64,000 bases of DNA, from contig WYCW01000005.1 in assembly GCA_011392765.1 (NCBI GenBank), forward strand, positions 1-64,000. The letters run 5' to 3'. Positions 6,799-16,356 of this stretch are shown here, piece by piece; the first letter of the stretch is position 1, and each line of letters opens with the position of its first letter. This DNA comes from Candidatus Thiosymbion ectosymbiont of Catanema sp. Cochon2018 (GTDB taxonomy: Bacteria > Pseudomonadota > Gammaproteobacteria > Chromatiales > Chromatiaceae). A program made the translations under genes and the position numbers. The notes under the pieces were generated by a model. It was given only the letters and a program-made list of their open reading frames with translations, did no database searches and was not told where the DNA came from.

Positions 6799-9700
6799 TC
6801 AGTAAAGTTCCTGCAACCGGTTGACCCCGACGGCGTCCAGCCGCTTCAGGGCCAGGCAGGTCGCTTCGGCGCCAGAGATGGTCGTGGTATAGCTTACCTT
6901 GTACTGGAGGGCGGCACGACGGATCGCCGCGGAATCGATGATGGCCTGGGCGCCGTCGGTGGTATTGACGATGAAGCTGACCTCATGGTTCTTGATCATA
7001 TCGACGATGTGGGGCCGCCCTTCCGCGACTTTGTTTACACCTCGGCACGGGATACCCGCTGCCCTTACCACCGCCGCACTGCCGTGGGTGCCGTAAAGAT
7101 CGAAGCCGAGCTCCGCTAGATCCCTGGCGACCTGTACCAATCGCGGTCGGTCCGCCCGACGGACGCTGAGCATCGCGTTGCCCCTGCTCGGGAGTCCCGT
7201 TCCGGCCCCGGTCTGGGCCTTGGCGTAGGCCTCGCCGAAGGATTCGCCGACGCCCATGACCTCGCCGGTGGACTTCATCTCCGGTCCCAATACGGTATCC
7301 ACGCCGGGAAATTTGATGAACGGAAACACGGCTTCTTTCACGAAATAGTGCTTCGGCCGTCGCTCTTTGACCAAACCCTGTTCCCGGAGGGATATGCCGA
7401 CCATACAGCGTACCGCCACCTTCGCCAGGGGAACCCCGACGGACTTGGAGACGAAAGGCACGGTGCGCGAGGCCCGCGGATTGACCTCCAGAACGTAGAT
7501 TTCCTGATCCTTGACCGCGAACTGGGCGTTCATCAACCCGACCACCTTCAACGCCCGTGCCAGCTTGATCATTTGCTCACGCATCCGGTCCTGAATGGCC
7601 GGCGAGAGTGTATAAGGAGGCAGCGAACAGGCGGAATCGCCGGAGTGCACACCGGCCTGCTCGATGTGCTCCATGATGCCGCCGATCAGCACCGCTTTGC
7701 CGTCGCAGATGGCATCCACGTCCACCTCGATGGCGTCGGCGATGAAGCGGTCGAGCAACACAGGGGATGCGTTCGATACCCGCACCGCTTCACGCATGTA
7801 ACGATTGAGGTCCGTCTCATCGTAGACCACCTCCATGGCCCGACCACCGAGCACATAGGAAGGGCGCACTACCAGGGGGTATCCGATCTGTGCCGCCGCG
7901 GCCACCGCTTCTTCCTCGCTGCGGGCGGTGGTGTTGGAGGGCTGGCGTAGACCCAGGTCCCGGATCAGGTGCTGGAAACGTTCGCGATCCTCCGCCAGGT
8001 CGATGGCATCCGGCGCGGTGCCGATAATGGGTACACCGGCGGCCTCCAGATCCCGGGCGAGCTTGAGCGGGGTCTGACCGCCGTACTGGACGATGACGCC
8101 GAAGGGTTTCTCCTTGGCGACGATCTCCAGCACATCCTCCAGGGTCAGGGGCTCGAAGTAGAGCCGGTCCGAGGTGTCGTAGTCCGTGGATACGGTCTCC
8201 GGGTTGCAGTTGACCATGATGGTCTCGTAGCCGTCCTCGCGCATGGCGAAGGCGGCGTGGACGCAACAATAGTCGAACTCGATGCCTTGGCCGATGCGGT
8301 TGGGCCCACCGCCCAGGACCATGATCTTCTTGCGCTCAGTCGGTGCCGCCTCGCACGCCTCCTCGTAGGTGGAGTACAGATAGGCCGTGCCGGCGGCAAA
8401 CTCGGCGGCACAGGTATCCACCCGTTTGTAGACAGGACGCACGCCCAGCGCGTGCCGCAGCGCCCGGACCTCCTGCTCGCTGACACCGGTGAGGGTCGCC
8501 AGGCGTCGATCGGAAAAACCCTTGCGTTTCAGGAAGCGCAGGCGCTCGGCGGTCAGTCCCGCACTGCCCTCGGACTTGATCTCTGCCTCGATCCGGACGA
8601 GCTCTTCGATCTGGGCCAGAAACCAGGGATCGATGCAGCTGAGCTTCTGAAGCTTCCGTAGCGACAGGCCGGCCCGGAAGGCATCGGCCACATAGAGGAT
8701 GCGCTCCGCACCGGTCTGGCGGATCTCCCGGCGCAAGGTCTGGCGTACCTCCGGGTGGGCCGGGTCCACTACCTCGTCGAGTCCGGACCGGTCCGTTTCC
8801 AGTCCGCGCAGGGCCTTTTGCAGCGACTCCTGGAAGGTGCGTCCGATGGCCATCACCTCCCCCACCGATTTCATCTGGGTAGTGAGCCTGGGGTCCGCCT
8901 GGGGAAACTTCTCGAAGGCGAAGCGTGGGATCTTGGTGACTACATAGTCGATGGTGGGCTCGAAGGCAGCAGGCGTGGCGCCGCCCGTGATCTCATTCTC
9001 CAGCTCGTCGAGTCGATAGCCCACCGCCAACTTGGCGGCCACCTTGGCAATGGGGAAACCGGTGGCTTTGGAGGCCAGCGCCGAAGACCGTGAGACCCGG
9101 GGGTTCATCTCGATGATGAGCATGCGCCCGTCGTCCGGGTTGATCGCGAACTGCACGTTGGAACCCCCGGTATCGACGCCGATCTCCCGCAGCACGGCGA
9201 TCGAGGCGTCGCGCATCCGCTGATATTCCTTGTCCGTCAGGGTCTGGGCCGGGGCAACCGTGATGGAGTCGCCGGTGTGGACCCCCATGGGATCGAGATT
9301 CTCGATGGAACAGACGATGATGCAGTTATCCTGGTTATCCCGCACTACCTCCATCTCGTATTCCTTCCACCCCAGGATCGACTCCTCGATCAGCAGCTCG
9401 CTGGTCGGAGACAGGTCCAGCCCGCGCCGACAGATGTCCTCGAATTCCTCCTGGTTGTAGGCGACACCGCCACCGCTGCCGCCCAGTGTGAAAGAAGGTC
9501 GGATGATGGCCGGAAAACCGATCTGGACCTGGACCTGCAGGGCCTCTTCCAGGCTGTGGGCCATGGCGGACCTGGGCAGGTCCAGCCCGATCCTGCGCAT
9601 GGCCCGGCGGAACAGATCCCGGTCTTCCGCCTTGTCGATGGCTTTTTGGGAGGCCCCGATCAGCTCCACCCCGTACCGCTCCAGCACCCCCTCACGCACC

Positions 9701-10005
9701 AGATCGAGAGCCGTGTTGAGCGCCGTCTGACCGCCCATGGTAGGCAGCAGGGCGTCCGGGCGCTCCCGCTCGATAATCCGCTCCAGGGTCCGCCAGGTGA
9801 TGGGCTCGATATAGGTGGCGTCGGCCATCTCCGGGTCTGTCATGATGGTAGCCGGATTCGAGTTGACCAGGACGACGCGATAGCCCTCCTCCCGCAGCGC
9901 CTTGCAGGCTTGGGCCCCCGAATAGTCGAACTCGCAGGCCTGACCGATCACAATAGGACCGGCGCCGATGATCAGGATGCTGTTTATGTCGGTTCGTCTT
10001 GGCAT
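6799..10005 (-). CDS. carB: Carbamoyl-phosphate synthase large subunit CarB
   Basis: A 1068-residue protein, full family length. It has two homologous ATP-grasp halves: the first opens with [23 protein letters not shown], the second near residue 555 with [20 protein letters not shown]. The C-terminal MGS-like allosteric domain follows ([22 protein letters not shown]). It makes carbamoyl phosphate from bicarbonate, ATP and ammonia supplied by CarA, for pyrimidine and arginine synthesis. The partner carA lies on the same strand at 12106, but about 2.1 kb of accessory genes now separate the two, so carB may need its own promoter or read-through. Its start is the first ATG, before [12 protein letters not shown]. 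Confidence 0.98.
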   Translation of the reverse strand: MPRRTDINSILIIGAGPIVIGQACEFDYSGAQACKALREEGYRVVLVNSNPATIMTDPEMADATYIEPITWRTLERIIERERPDALLPTMGGQTALNTALDLVREGVLERYGVELIGASQKAIDKAEDRDLFRRAMRRIGLDLPRSAMAHSLEEALQVQVQIGFPAIIRPSFTLGGSGGGVAYNQEEFEDICRRGLDLSPTSELLIEESILGWKEYEMEVVRDNQDNCIIVCSIENLDPMGVHTGDSITVAPAQTLTDKEYQRMRDASIAVLREIGVDTGGSNVQFAINPDDGRMLIIEMNPRVSRSSALASKATGFPIAKVAAKLAVGYRLDELENEITGGATPAAFEPTIDYVVTKIPRFAFEKFPQADPRLTTQMKSVGEVMAIGRTFQESLQKALRGLETDRSGLDEVVDPAHPEVRQTLRREIRQTGAERILYVADAFRAGLSLRKLQKLSCIDPWFLAQIEELVRIEAEIKSEGSAGLTAERLRFLKRKGFSDRRLATLTGVSEQEVRALRHALGVRPVYKRVDTCAAEFAAGTAYLYSTYEEACEAAPTERKKIMVLGGGPNRIGQGIEFDYCCVHAAFAMREDGYETIMVNCNPETVSTDYDTSDRLYFEPLTLEDVLEIVAKEKPFGVIVQYGGQTPLKLARDLEAAGVPIIGTAPDAIDLAEDRERFQHLIRDLGLRQPSNTTARSEEEAVAAAAQIGYPLVVRPSYVLGGRAMEVVYDETDLNRYMREAVRVSNASPVLLDRFIADAIEVDVDAICDGKAVLIGGIMEHIEQAGVHSGDSACSLPPYTLSPAIQDRMREQMIKLARALKVVGLMNAQFAVKDQEIYVLEVNPRASRTVPFVSKSVGVPLAKVAVRCMVGISLREQGLVKERRPKHYFVKEAVFPFIKFPGVDTVLGPEMKSTGEVMGVGESFGEAYAKAQTGAGTGLPSRGNAMLSVRRADRPRLVQVARDLAELGFDLYGTHGSAAVVRAAGIPCRGVNKVAEGRPHIVDMIKNHEVSFIVNTTDGAQAIIDSAAIRRAALQYKVSYTTTISGAEATCLALKRLDAVGVNRLQELY

Positions 10006-10074
10006 GGAAACGCTTCGCCTGGAGGGAATTACCTTTATTTTTGCCGCAAATGAACGCGAATAAACGCAAATAAG

Positions 10075-10491
10075 CTAAAAAATTCTCGGTTGAACGAATG
10101 GCGATGTAACAATAAGACCATTCTTATAGTCAATCGTTACTCGAAAACGACGGAAAAAGTCCAGCCCAATCAGGGCGTCAATACCCCAAGATTGCTCAAA
10201 ATGCGAAACGTAAACTTTAAAAGATCTGATCTGATGACCACATATCGTGAGTGATGGCAATTCTATTGTTCCATATTTCTGAGTCTGCAATCCCCTCTTC
10301 AGTCTTGCATTCTCATTCCTGATATCAATAAATCCCGTGTGCATCAGGAATTGATCGGAAAATTCGGTCCTCGGCGCCCTAGTATCAAGAATTCCCGCAA
10401 CGCTGCGCCAAATGCCATTTAAATCCATTACAATAACATCCAAATGAATATGGTGCTTGCCGGTATCAAACGAGGTACTATTTTCCGGCAT
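10075..10491 (-). CDS. Retropepsin-like protein with altered catalytic motif
   Basis: A 138-residue clan AA aspartic protease relative. The N-terminal catalytic loop reads GILDTRAPRTEFSD where active members have DTG or DSG, so the glycine after Asp-Thr is Arg. The C-terminal strand block GIDALIGLDFFRRFRVTID is well kept. The Gly-to-Arg change would be expected to hinder catalysis, making this a possible pseudoprotease. It overlaps the end of the upstream 75-residue gene by 14 nt, indicating co-translation. The pair is part of the insert between carB and carA. Substrate unknown. Confidence 0.7.
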   Translation of the reverse strand: MPENSTSFDTGKHHIHLDVIVMDLNGIWRSVAGILDTRAPRTEFSDQFLMHTGFIDIRNENARLKRGLQTQKYGTIELPSLTICGHQIRSFKVYVSHFEQSWGIDALIGLDFFRRFRVTIDYKNGLIVTSPFVQPRIF

Positions 10492-10705
10492 GACTTCTCA
10501 ATCCGGCAAATGTCGATTCGCCAGTGTATCGAAATGCTGTTGGTTTATTTAATGACGGCAGTCGATAAACATCGGCTTTTTCTTTTGAATGGCGATCAAC
10601 AATTCCAGCAAGAATATGACCACATTTATCCAAATCGAAGTCGGTAATAAGCAACCATTCGTCCGGATACTCATTTTTCATCTCGTCCCATGTTATCTTT
10701 TTCAT
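10478..10705 (-). CDS. Small protein paired with retropepsin-like gene
   Basis: A 75-residue hydrophilic protein starting MKKITWDEMKNEYPDEWLLI and ending RYTGESTFAGLRSHAGK, whose 3' end overlaps the start of the retropepsin-like gene. Tight overlap suggests a two-gene module. I have a general memory of this small protein sitting next to retropepsin-like genes in other bacteria, but know no function. No signal peptide, membrane segment or DNA-binding motif is visible. The sequence is AT-rich compared with carB. Confidence 0.65.
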   Translation of the reverse strand: MKKITWDEMKNEYPDEWLLITDFDLDKCGHILAGIVDRHSKEKADVYRLPSLNKPTAFRYTGESTFAGLRSHAGK

Positions 10706-11252
10706 GATGAAGAAAACCTCTTTGTTTGACCGATTCGGATTCAGATCAATTGTCGAATTTGCGGTCCATTGATGCGGTTCGCGGTCGGAATTGGTGTAAT
10801 CCTACTACGGTATACCGCGCTCACCGCATCCTACATTCCCGGCAAGACCGCAGGGGGTGGTGAAGGCAGCGAACGGGTCGGCAGCGAGAAACAATATGAC
10901 TCCGTGGCCAAGGCAAAACAGTCTGAAATCCATAAAGAGCCTTAAAAAATGATCGGTTGATATCCACGGGGTCAGATTGGCTTGCAGTCGTCATTTCTAA
11001 CTTCCCCATTTGAGCCCGCGTAGGGCGGGTGAGAGGCACACTTCGGGGCTGAGTTAGCCCCTGTGACCGGGTGCCTCGTCACCCGCCGTCAGGTGGCAGT
11101 CGCCAAGTGGCGGGTGGCGGCCATCCCTGGCCTGACCCGCCCTACGCGGGCTAACGCTCAAAATCAGCCGACCGATTACATGGGAAGCAAATTTTATTCG
11201 TCCCATTTGTGTTCATTGGCGGCCAATCCTTCCATTCATGTATCAATAGGCA
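10706..11252. repeat. Repeat-filled gap between retropepsin pair and TIR genes
   Basis: No gene is supported. About 10765-10880 holds a copy of the GCGGTTCGCGGTCGG / ACCGCATCCTAC palindrome also found at 26159 and 34355. About 10860-10950 is an 80-90 bp near-copy of 34450-34540 (shared word GACTCCGTGGCCAAGGCAAA). At 11011-11160 lies a 150-bp element with inverted ends TGAGCCCGCGTAGGGCGGGT and ACCCGCCCTACGCGGGCTAA. Confidence 0.6.
11011..11160. repeat. 150-bp element with inverted ends
   Basis: The ends GAGCCCGCGTAGGGCGGGT and ACCCGCCCTACGCGGGCT pair over about 19 bp, and the interior also contains inverted GGCGGGTGGCGG-type words. There is no open frame of note. Size and ends fit a MITE-like or REP-cluster element; no second copy was seen in the window. 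Confidence 0.45.
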
Positions 11253-11660
11253 TTAATTTGTAAAGGTCCCTTCCAATGCTTCGGCAACTTTATTACCCGC
11301 TTCTCTGGGAGACTGCTCTCTGAGTGCATGGAATTTTCTCAAAGGTGTGGGGACCAGATTCCAATCCATATCATCCAGAAGCACGGGGATGATCCTCTTG
11401 TCATCCGCAACTGCGGCACCCAATTCAAAGAACATCCATGGACTATGGATACTATTCGGACTGAGTACGATAATGAGGGCACGGCTTTCCCGGAGGGCTT
11501 CCTGGAGCTTGTCCTGCCAGCGTTCACCGGGAGCCAGATCCTCATCGAACCAGGCTTTTACCCCACCTGCCCGTAGCGCTGCAGCAAATTCGGACACCCA
11601 TGGTTCATCCTAATGGGAATAGGACAGGAAAACATCATAATGCTTTTCAGACATTGTCAT
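11253..11660 (-). pseudogene. TIR-domain protein with in-frame amber stop
   Basis: From the ATG at 11660 the frame reads MTMSEKHYDVFLSYSH, the classic TIR box 1, then a TAG at 11610-11612. It continues in the same frame with DEPWVSEFAAALRAGGVKAW and a full TIR domain including SPWMFFELGAAVADD, where the Glu fits the catalytic Glu of TIR NADases. Without the TAG it would be about 135 residues, a single TIR domain. The ATG lies within the 3' end of the upstream TIR gene, so the two were translationally coupled. A restart at GTG 11597 would lack box 1. Likely a recent point-mutation pseudogene; sequencing error or suppression are alternatives. Confidence 0.8.
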
Positions 11661-12075
11661 CTCTTGCCGCTGTTACGCGTGTGCCAAGCTGTTCAAAATA
11701 TTGGTCTATGTCGTTGAGTCGAATGATATTGCGCTTTTTGAGAAAAATCGGTGCATTCGGATGCGACTGAAAATCCTTTATCGACAATCCGTGTAAAACG
11801 ACGATAATCGGGATAAGCCGAAGCCATGCTGCACCTATTTCCGACCACACGTAAGGTCGTTCCAGGCTCCAAGGTGTAAACAATGCGAGCAATTCATGAA
11901 CTTCAGCCAGAAAATGCCGGATATCTTCATCGAACTCCGAACTGATATCGACATTTGCTTCATCAAGGAATGGGACTGCTCCACAAGATTTAATCTCTCG
12001 TGCAATTTGTCGAGCCACCCAAGTATCTCCGCCGGAGTGACTCACGAATACCAGTCTGGATGTTCCTGTATTCAT
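11647..12075 (-). CDS. TIR-domain protein
   Basis: A 142-residue protein that is essentially one TIR domain. Box 1 is RLVFVSHSGGDTWVARQI (residues 6-23). FLDEANVDISSEFDEDI gives the usual signature after strand B. LERPYVWSEIGAAW supplies the putative catalytic Glu. The ORF could start 24 nt upstream, but those codons come from a dispersed repeat (AAATGAACGCGAATGAA) and MNTGTSRLVF is more plausible. Bacterial TIR proteins often hydrolyse NAD or make NAD-derived signals in anti-phage defence. Here two TIR genes sit in tandem, 30 bp downstream of carA and on its strand. A defence role is inference. Confidence 0.78.
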   Translation of the reverse strand: MNTGTSRLVFVSHSGGDTWVARQIAREIKSCGAVPFLDEANVDISSEFDEDIRHFLAEVHELLALFTPWSLERPYVWSEIGAAWLRLIPIIVVLHGLSIKDFQSHPNAPIFLKKRNIIRLNDIDQYFEQLGTRVTAARDDNV

Positions 12076-12105
12076 CCGCGAATCTTCATTCGCGTTCATT
12101 TGCGG

Positions 12106-13290
12106 CTAAATTTTCTCCTCGCAGACTGAGCCTGATTGCGGCTTCTTCCGCTTGTAGATCAAATCGATAAAGTGGTCGAACAGGGGCGCCACATCGTGGG
12201 GTCCGGGACTGGCCTCGGGGTGGCCCTGAAAACCGAAGGCGGGGTACTCCTGGTGGTGGATGCCTTGCAGGGAACCGTCGAAGAGGGAGCGATGGGTCGC
12301 CCGGACCTGGACCGGCAGGCTGTCTTCGTCCACCGCGAAGCCGTGGTTCTGGCTGCTTATCATCACCTGGCCCGTAGTGAGCTCCTGCACCGGGTGATTG
12401 GCGCCGTGGTGGCCGAACTTCATCTTCAGGGTGCGGGCACCGCAAGCCAAGGCTAGTAGCTGATGTCCCAGGCAGATGCCGAATAGAGGAATACCGGTCT
12501 CCAGGAGAGAACGGATCGCCGTAATCGCATAGTCGCACGGCTCCGGGTCGCCGGGACCGTTGGATAGGAAGATGCCGTCCGGTTCCAACGCCAGCACCTC
12601 GGCCGCCGGTAATTGGGCGGGCACCACCGTGACCCGGCAACCGCGCTGCACCAACATGCGCAAAATATTGTGCTTGACCCCGTAATCGTAGGCAACGACA
12701 TGCAGCGACGGTTGTTCATCACTCGGGGATGATGCCTCCGGCGTACCGGCACTCAGGTCCCAAACCCCTTGTGTCCACTCGTAGGGAGTGGGGGTAGTCA
12801 CCTCGCGGGCCAGATCCATCCCCTGCAAGCCCGGAAACGATCTCGCCGCCCCGACCGCGACGGCCTCGTCGACGACGTCTCCCGCCTGAATACAACCATT
12901 CTGGGCGCCTTTTTCCCTCAAAATCCGAGTCAACCGCCGGGTATCGATATCCGCGATGGCCGTTACACCGTGACATATCAGATAGTCGTCCAAGGACTCC
13001 TGCCGGCGCCAATTACTGGCGAGTAGTGGGAGATCACGCACCACCAATCCGGCGGCATGGATCCGGGAGGACTCCTCGTCATCCGGGTTGACGCCCACGT
13101 TGCCGATATGGGGGTAGGTCAGGGTTACCAGTTGCCGGCAGTACGAGGGATCGGTCAGGATCTCCTGGTAGCCGGTCATGGCGGTGTTGAAAACCACCTC
13201 GCCGACGCTTTGGCCGTCCGCACCGATGGAGGTCCCGCGGAAGACGGACCCGTCTTCCAGGACCAGAATAGCGGATTTTCTCAAGGGCAT
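12106..13290 (-). CDS. carA: Carbamoyl-phosphate synthase small subunit CarA
   Basis: 394 residues from [19 protein letters not shown]. The N-terminal CPSase domain (residues 1-150) contains [21 protein letters not shown]. The C-terminal class I glutamine amidotransferase has the nucleophile in [11 protein letters not shown] and the His/Glu pair in [14 protein letters not shown]. It releases ammonia from glutamine and channels it to CarB. An extra two codons upstream (TTG at 13296) are possible. It is normally followed at once by carB; here the retropepsin pair and two TIR genes intervene. The downstream TIR gene lies 30 bp beyond its stop, so it is probably co-transcribed. Confidence 0.97.
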   Translation of the reverse strand: MPLRKSAILVLEDGSVFRGTSIGADGQSVGEVVFNTAMTGYQEILTDPSYCRQLVTLTYPHIGNVGVNPDDEESSRIHAAGLVVRDLPLLASNWRRQESLDDYLICHGVTAIADIDTRRLTRILREKGAQNGCIQAGDVVDEAVAVGAARSFPGLQGMDLAREVTTPTPYEWTQGVWDLSAGTPEASSPSDEQPSLHVVAYDYGVKHNILRMLVQRGCRVTVVPAQLPAAEVLALEPDGIFLSNGPGDPEPCDYAITAIRSLLETGIPLFGICLGHQLLALACGARTLKMKFGHHGANHPVQELTTGQVMISSQNHGFAVDEDSLPVQVRATHRSLFDGSLQGIHHQEYPAFGFQGHPEASPGPHDVAPLFDHFIDLIYKRKKPQSGSVCEEKI

Positions 13291-13807
13291 CTCCAAACGA
13301 GCCGTCGCAGTCCGTAAGCTGGGTCGAGGAACGAAACCCAGCGCTGCCGAGTGCCTACGAGTTAGCGAGACTTCGCCTTAAGCCCACGGGGCGTGAATTT
13401 AACGCAATGGGATTATAACTGTCGATGATAGCGAGCCGATTCCGACCGATTTGCGTTCATTCGCGGCAAAAGAGAATTTCCAATGAAAGAACAGGACCGA
13501 TGTTATCGGTGCTTCGGCACTGCCGTACTCGACTACCGTCGATTGACGATAGGGATCGCGTCTCACTCTTTCGCCTGCCATCGCGGAACTTGGAGGTACG
13601 CGGCGGCGGGATACTCAAGGCTATCCTGGCCGCGTAAATTCTAAGGGAAGGCCGATGTTCTGTCCATGCCACGCCTTGTTAGACCGGAGTGAGCGCCACG
13701 AAGCGGTGCGTAACCCGGAGAAACTCTTTTTTATCCACAGATTACGCAGATTTTCACAGATTATTCGTTTTTGGGTAGGGGGAGAAGGGATCGAATAGGT
13801 TTCCCAC
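13291..13807. repeat. Intergenic region upstream of carA with repeat fragments
   Basis: No gene is supported. It contains a fragment of the AAGCTGGGTCGAGGAACG family (13316-13345) shared with MITE-A interiors, a copy of the TTGCGTTCATTCGCGGCAAA word (13450-13469) and the word CCACAGATTACGCAGATTTT (13736-13757). The carA promoter should lie here but I could not pick it with confidence. Confidence 0.5.
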
Positions 13808-14872
13808 TTAAGACTTACCCGCAACCCGACGCGACAACAAGGCTGCGAGTCGGATCGCCTCCAGCATGGACTGGGGGTTGGCGGAACCTTCGCCCGCCTT
13901 GTCGAGCGCCGTGCCGTGATCTACGGAGGTGCGCACGATCGGCAGGCCGAGGGTCAGGTTGACCCCGGCCATCCGGCCCCAGGTCCCGGTATCCGCATCA
14001 TAGTGAAAGCCCATCAGCTTGGTCGGGATATGGCCTTGGTCGTGATACATGGCCACCACCGCATCGTATTGGCCCCCGCGCAGCTTGGAGAACAGGGTAT
14101 CCGCCGGCAACGGTCCCTCCGCCCGGATGCCGGCCGCGCGGGCGGCAGCCACGGCCGGGGCGATTTCCCGTTCATCTTCCGTACCGAACAGGCCACCCTC
14201 ACCGCAGTGGGGATTCAACCCGGCAACGGCGATGCGCGGATTTGCGATCTCCATATGCAGCAGGGCCTCATGGGTCAGCTCGATGACCTTCAGAACGCGG
14301 GGAGTCATTACCCGGTCGCAGGCCTCCCGCAAGGACACATGGGTAGAGACGTGGGTAACCCGGAAATCACCTTCGGCGAGCATCATGGTGAAATCCGCGG
14401 TCCGGGTCAGATCACCGTAGATTTCGGTGTGGCCGGCGTAGCGGCACCCCCCCGCATTGAGTGCCGCCTTATTGATCGGGGCCGTGACCGTTCCGTCGAT
14501 CGCCCCGGCCAGCGCCAGATCGATGACCTTGGCCACATATTCGAAGGACGCCCGGCCCTGGGCCGCGGTGACCGTCCCGAGCCGCAACGCCGATAACGGC
14601 AGCTTTCCGAGGTTCAGCACATCGACGACACCGTGCCGGTAAGCCGCGTCCGCTGGTTGGCCGCAGGTCCGTACCCGGAGCGCTAAGCCACAGAAGCGCA
14701 CCGCATCGCGCAGGATTTCCGCATCACCGACCACCAAGGGCCGGCACAGGTCATAAATAGCCGGGGAATCGAACGCCTTGACACAGATCTCCGGGCCGAT
14801 ACCGCCGGGATCGCCCATGCTGATGCCGAGCAGCGGTCTAGTACCCCGTTCCGACTTATTTTGCATTCTCAT
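13808..14872 (-). CDS. PdxA-family 4-phosphate dehydrogenase (PdxA2-like)
   Basis: 354 residues with PdxA family blocks: PLLGISMGDPGGIGPEICVK at the N-terminus, PINKAALNAGG and YAGHTEIYGDLT, GLNPHCGEGGLFG, and the metal/substrate block MYHDQGHIPTKLMGF with RTSVDHGTALDKAG near the end. The family oxidises 4-phosphohydroxy acids with NAD. The gene lies just downstream of a DUF1537-type four-carbon acid sugar kinase on the same strand. This is the pairing known for PdxA2 in threonate/erythronate breakdown to dihydroxyacetone phosphate, so catabolism is as likely as pyridoxal phosphate synthesis. No second pdxA is in the window to settle this. Confidence 0.85.
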   Translation of the reverse strand: MRMQNKSERGTRPLLGISMGDPGGIGPEICVKAFDSPAIYDLCRPLVVGDAEILRDAVRFCGLALRVRTCGQPADAAYRHGVVDVLNLGKLPLSALRLGTVTAAQGRASFEYVAKVIDLALAGAIDGTVTAPINKAALNAGGCRYAGHTEIYGDLTRTADFTMMLAEGDFRVTHVSTHVSLREACDRVMTPRVLKVIELTHEALLHMEIANPRIAVAGLNPHCGEGGLFGTEDEREIAPAVAAARAAGIRAEGPLPADTLFSKLRGGQYDAVVAMYHDQGHIPTKLMGFHYDADTGTWGRMAGVNLTLGLPIVRTSVDHGTALDKAGEGSANPQSMLEAIRLAALLSRRVAGKS

Positions 14873-14898
14873 CCTCTCAAATGCCCCCGGCCCACGGC

Positions 14899-14980
14899 CC
14901 TTTTATCCGCAGATTACGCAGATTTCCGCAGATGAAAAGCAAAGCAATCTGCGAAAATCTGCGTAATCTGCGGATTGAAT
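14899..14980. repeat. Near-palindrome of CCGCAGATTACGCAGATT words
   Basis: ATCCGCAGATTACGCAGATT on the left is mirrored by AATCTGCGTAATCTGCGGAT on the right around an AAAGCAAAG loop. The same word recurs at 13736, 18957, 19846 and 47310. It sits in the 210-bp gap between the kinase gene and pdxA-like gene and could attenuate transcription by folding. Confidence 0.7.
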
Positions 14981-15082
14981 AAAGTTTCGTTTGCTCGCAG
15001 CCCGTAGGCTAGGTCAAGGGACGAGACCCGGCAAATCTAGGTACACCCGCAAAAGCTGGGGGTTGTTTCTCAACTACGGCCC

Positions 15083-16348
15083 TCATAATCCGATCCTTCC
15101 AGCCAAATGTTCATAGAGCGCAACCAGGGTCCGTTTTTCGCCGAATGCACCGGCCTTGGTGACTACGGGCAGGCCATCGGCTATCCCACCGACCCAACGC
15201 CCGAGCACCAGGCCGGGCAGGATCTCCCGCTGCAGCTCGATAGCCTCGCCGCCGGTTGCACGGCGAACGGCGTCGGCCGTCTCGCCGCCGGAAAGAAACA
15301 ACCCATCCACCGGCCCGGCCCGCATGACCTCCAACGCCAGTCCCCCCAATCCCGCGGCGGCCCGTTTGAAATCCGGCATGAGGCTTGCGGACGGCAGCGA
15401 CCGGACCCTGAGTGCCAGGACCCCACTGCTCCAGGCGTCGAGCAGCCCGGCCACGCAACGGCGGCGGTCTTGGACCGAGGCCGTAATCAACCACTCGAAT
15501 TCCAGCTCGTGACGCACACCTGGGTGTTTATCCAACAGGGCGTCCAACTGGTCTCGGGTCACTTGGGCACCGGTTCCGCAGACCATCAGCAGCCGTTCCA
15601 GGCCAAGTGCGGGCGCAGGCTCGATAATCTGGTGGGGGGAAGAAAGCTGTCCGACCAGAGCGGCCGCCAGGCCGGCCGAGCCCACCGGCAACAGACGTTC
15701 CGCATCTTGGACCACCAGTGCCGCGATCCGATCGAGGTGCGCCTGGGTGACAGCATCACAGACAATCAGCCGGCAGCCGCGCTCGCGTTCCCGTCGGACC
15801 GCCTGTTGCAGACGCCCAGGGTCACCATAGGCGTCCACACCGACCCGGCCGATTTTATATCGGCTCTGGTGCGCGAGGATCTCGGCAACCGATGAGTTAG
15901 TGATAGGCGTGAGCGGGTCGCTCGCGAATCGGGTCCGGGCCAGCGGTATGCCGTGAACCTTGTGGATACCGCCGATCGTGGTCCGGCCCTGGACCGGGAG
16001 GGCCGGCGCCACCAGGGCCGACTCGAACCCGAGCAGGTCGAGCAGAACATCGACCTCCGCACCCAGGTTGCCGCGCAGACAGGAATCGACCTTCTTATAG
16101 ATCCACCGCGGGCGCGGATCGGGCAGCATCCGAGCCACCGACCGCACCCGCTCGGCGGCCGCCGGTGGGGACAGCTCGCGGCTGGCCGTGTAGACACTGA
16201 TGCCGGCCGCCGTGGCCATCCAGGGGCGCCCGAGGGACAGGGTCGCGACCGGCACCAGATAGATCGGCCCTCCGATAGCGGCGAATTGTACGCCGGTATC
16301 GGCGGCACCGGTGAGATCATCGGCGATTATGACGATTCTAGCCCGCAT
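15083..16348 (-). CDS. Four-carbon acid sugar kinase family protein (DUF1537/OtnK)
   Basis: A 421-residue protein with the two-domain layout of the four-carbon acid sugar kinase family. The N-terminal domain has IVIIADDLTGAADTGVQFA and KKVDSCLRGNLGAEVD; the C-terminal nucleotide-binding domain has LFLSGGETADAVRRATGG and VTKAGAFGEKRTL. Family members phosphorylate threonate, erythronate or ketonates at position 4, and the product is the substrate of PdxA2-type dehydrogenases such as the next gene downstream. The start ATG lies 8 bp after the metal transporter permease gene, so all five genes from znuA onward may be one transcript. No aldolase or permease for sugar acids is adjacent. Confidence 0.85.
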   Translation of the reverse strand: MRARIVIIADDLTGAADTGVQFAAIGGPIYLVPVATLSLGRPWMATAAGISVYTASRELSPPAAAERVRSVARMLPDPRPRWIYKKVDSCLRGNLGAEVDVLLDLLGFESALVAPALPVQGRTTIGGIHKVHGIPLARTRFASDPLTPITNSSVAEILAHQSRYKIGRVGVDAYGDPGRLQQAVRRERERGCRLIVCDAVTQAHLDRIAALVVQDAERLLPVGSAGLAAALVGQLSSPHQIIEPAPALGLERLLMVCGTGAQVTRDQLDALLDKHPGVRHELEFEWLITASVQDRRRCVAGLLDAWSSGVLALRVRSLPSASLMPDFKRAAAGLGGLALEVMRAGPVDGLFLSGGETADAVRRATGGEAIELQREILPGLVLGRWVGGIADGLPVVTKAGAFGEKRTLVALYEHLAGRIGL

Positions 16349-16356
16349 ATCTCATA

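Noticed and set aside
9277-10053. Long open frames opposite carB and carA
   Set aside because: Same reason: mirror frames of GC-rich conserved genes with low-complexity, His/Gln/Arg-rich translations.
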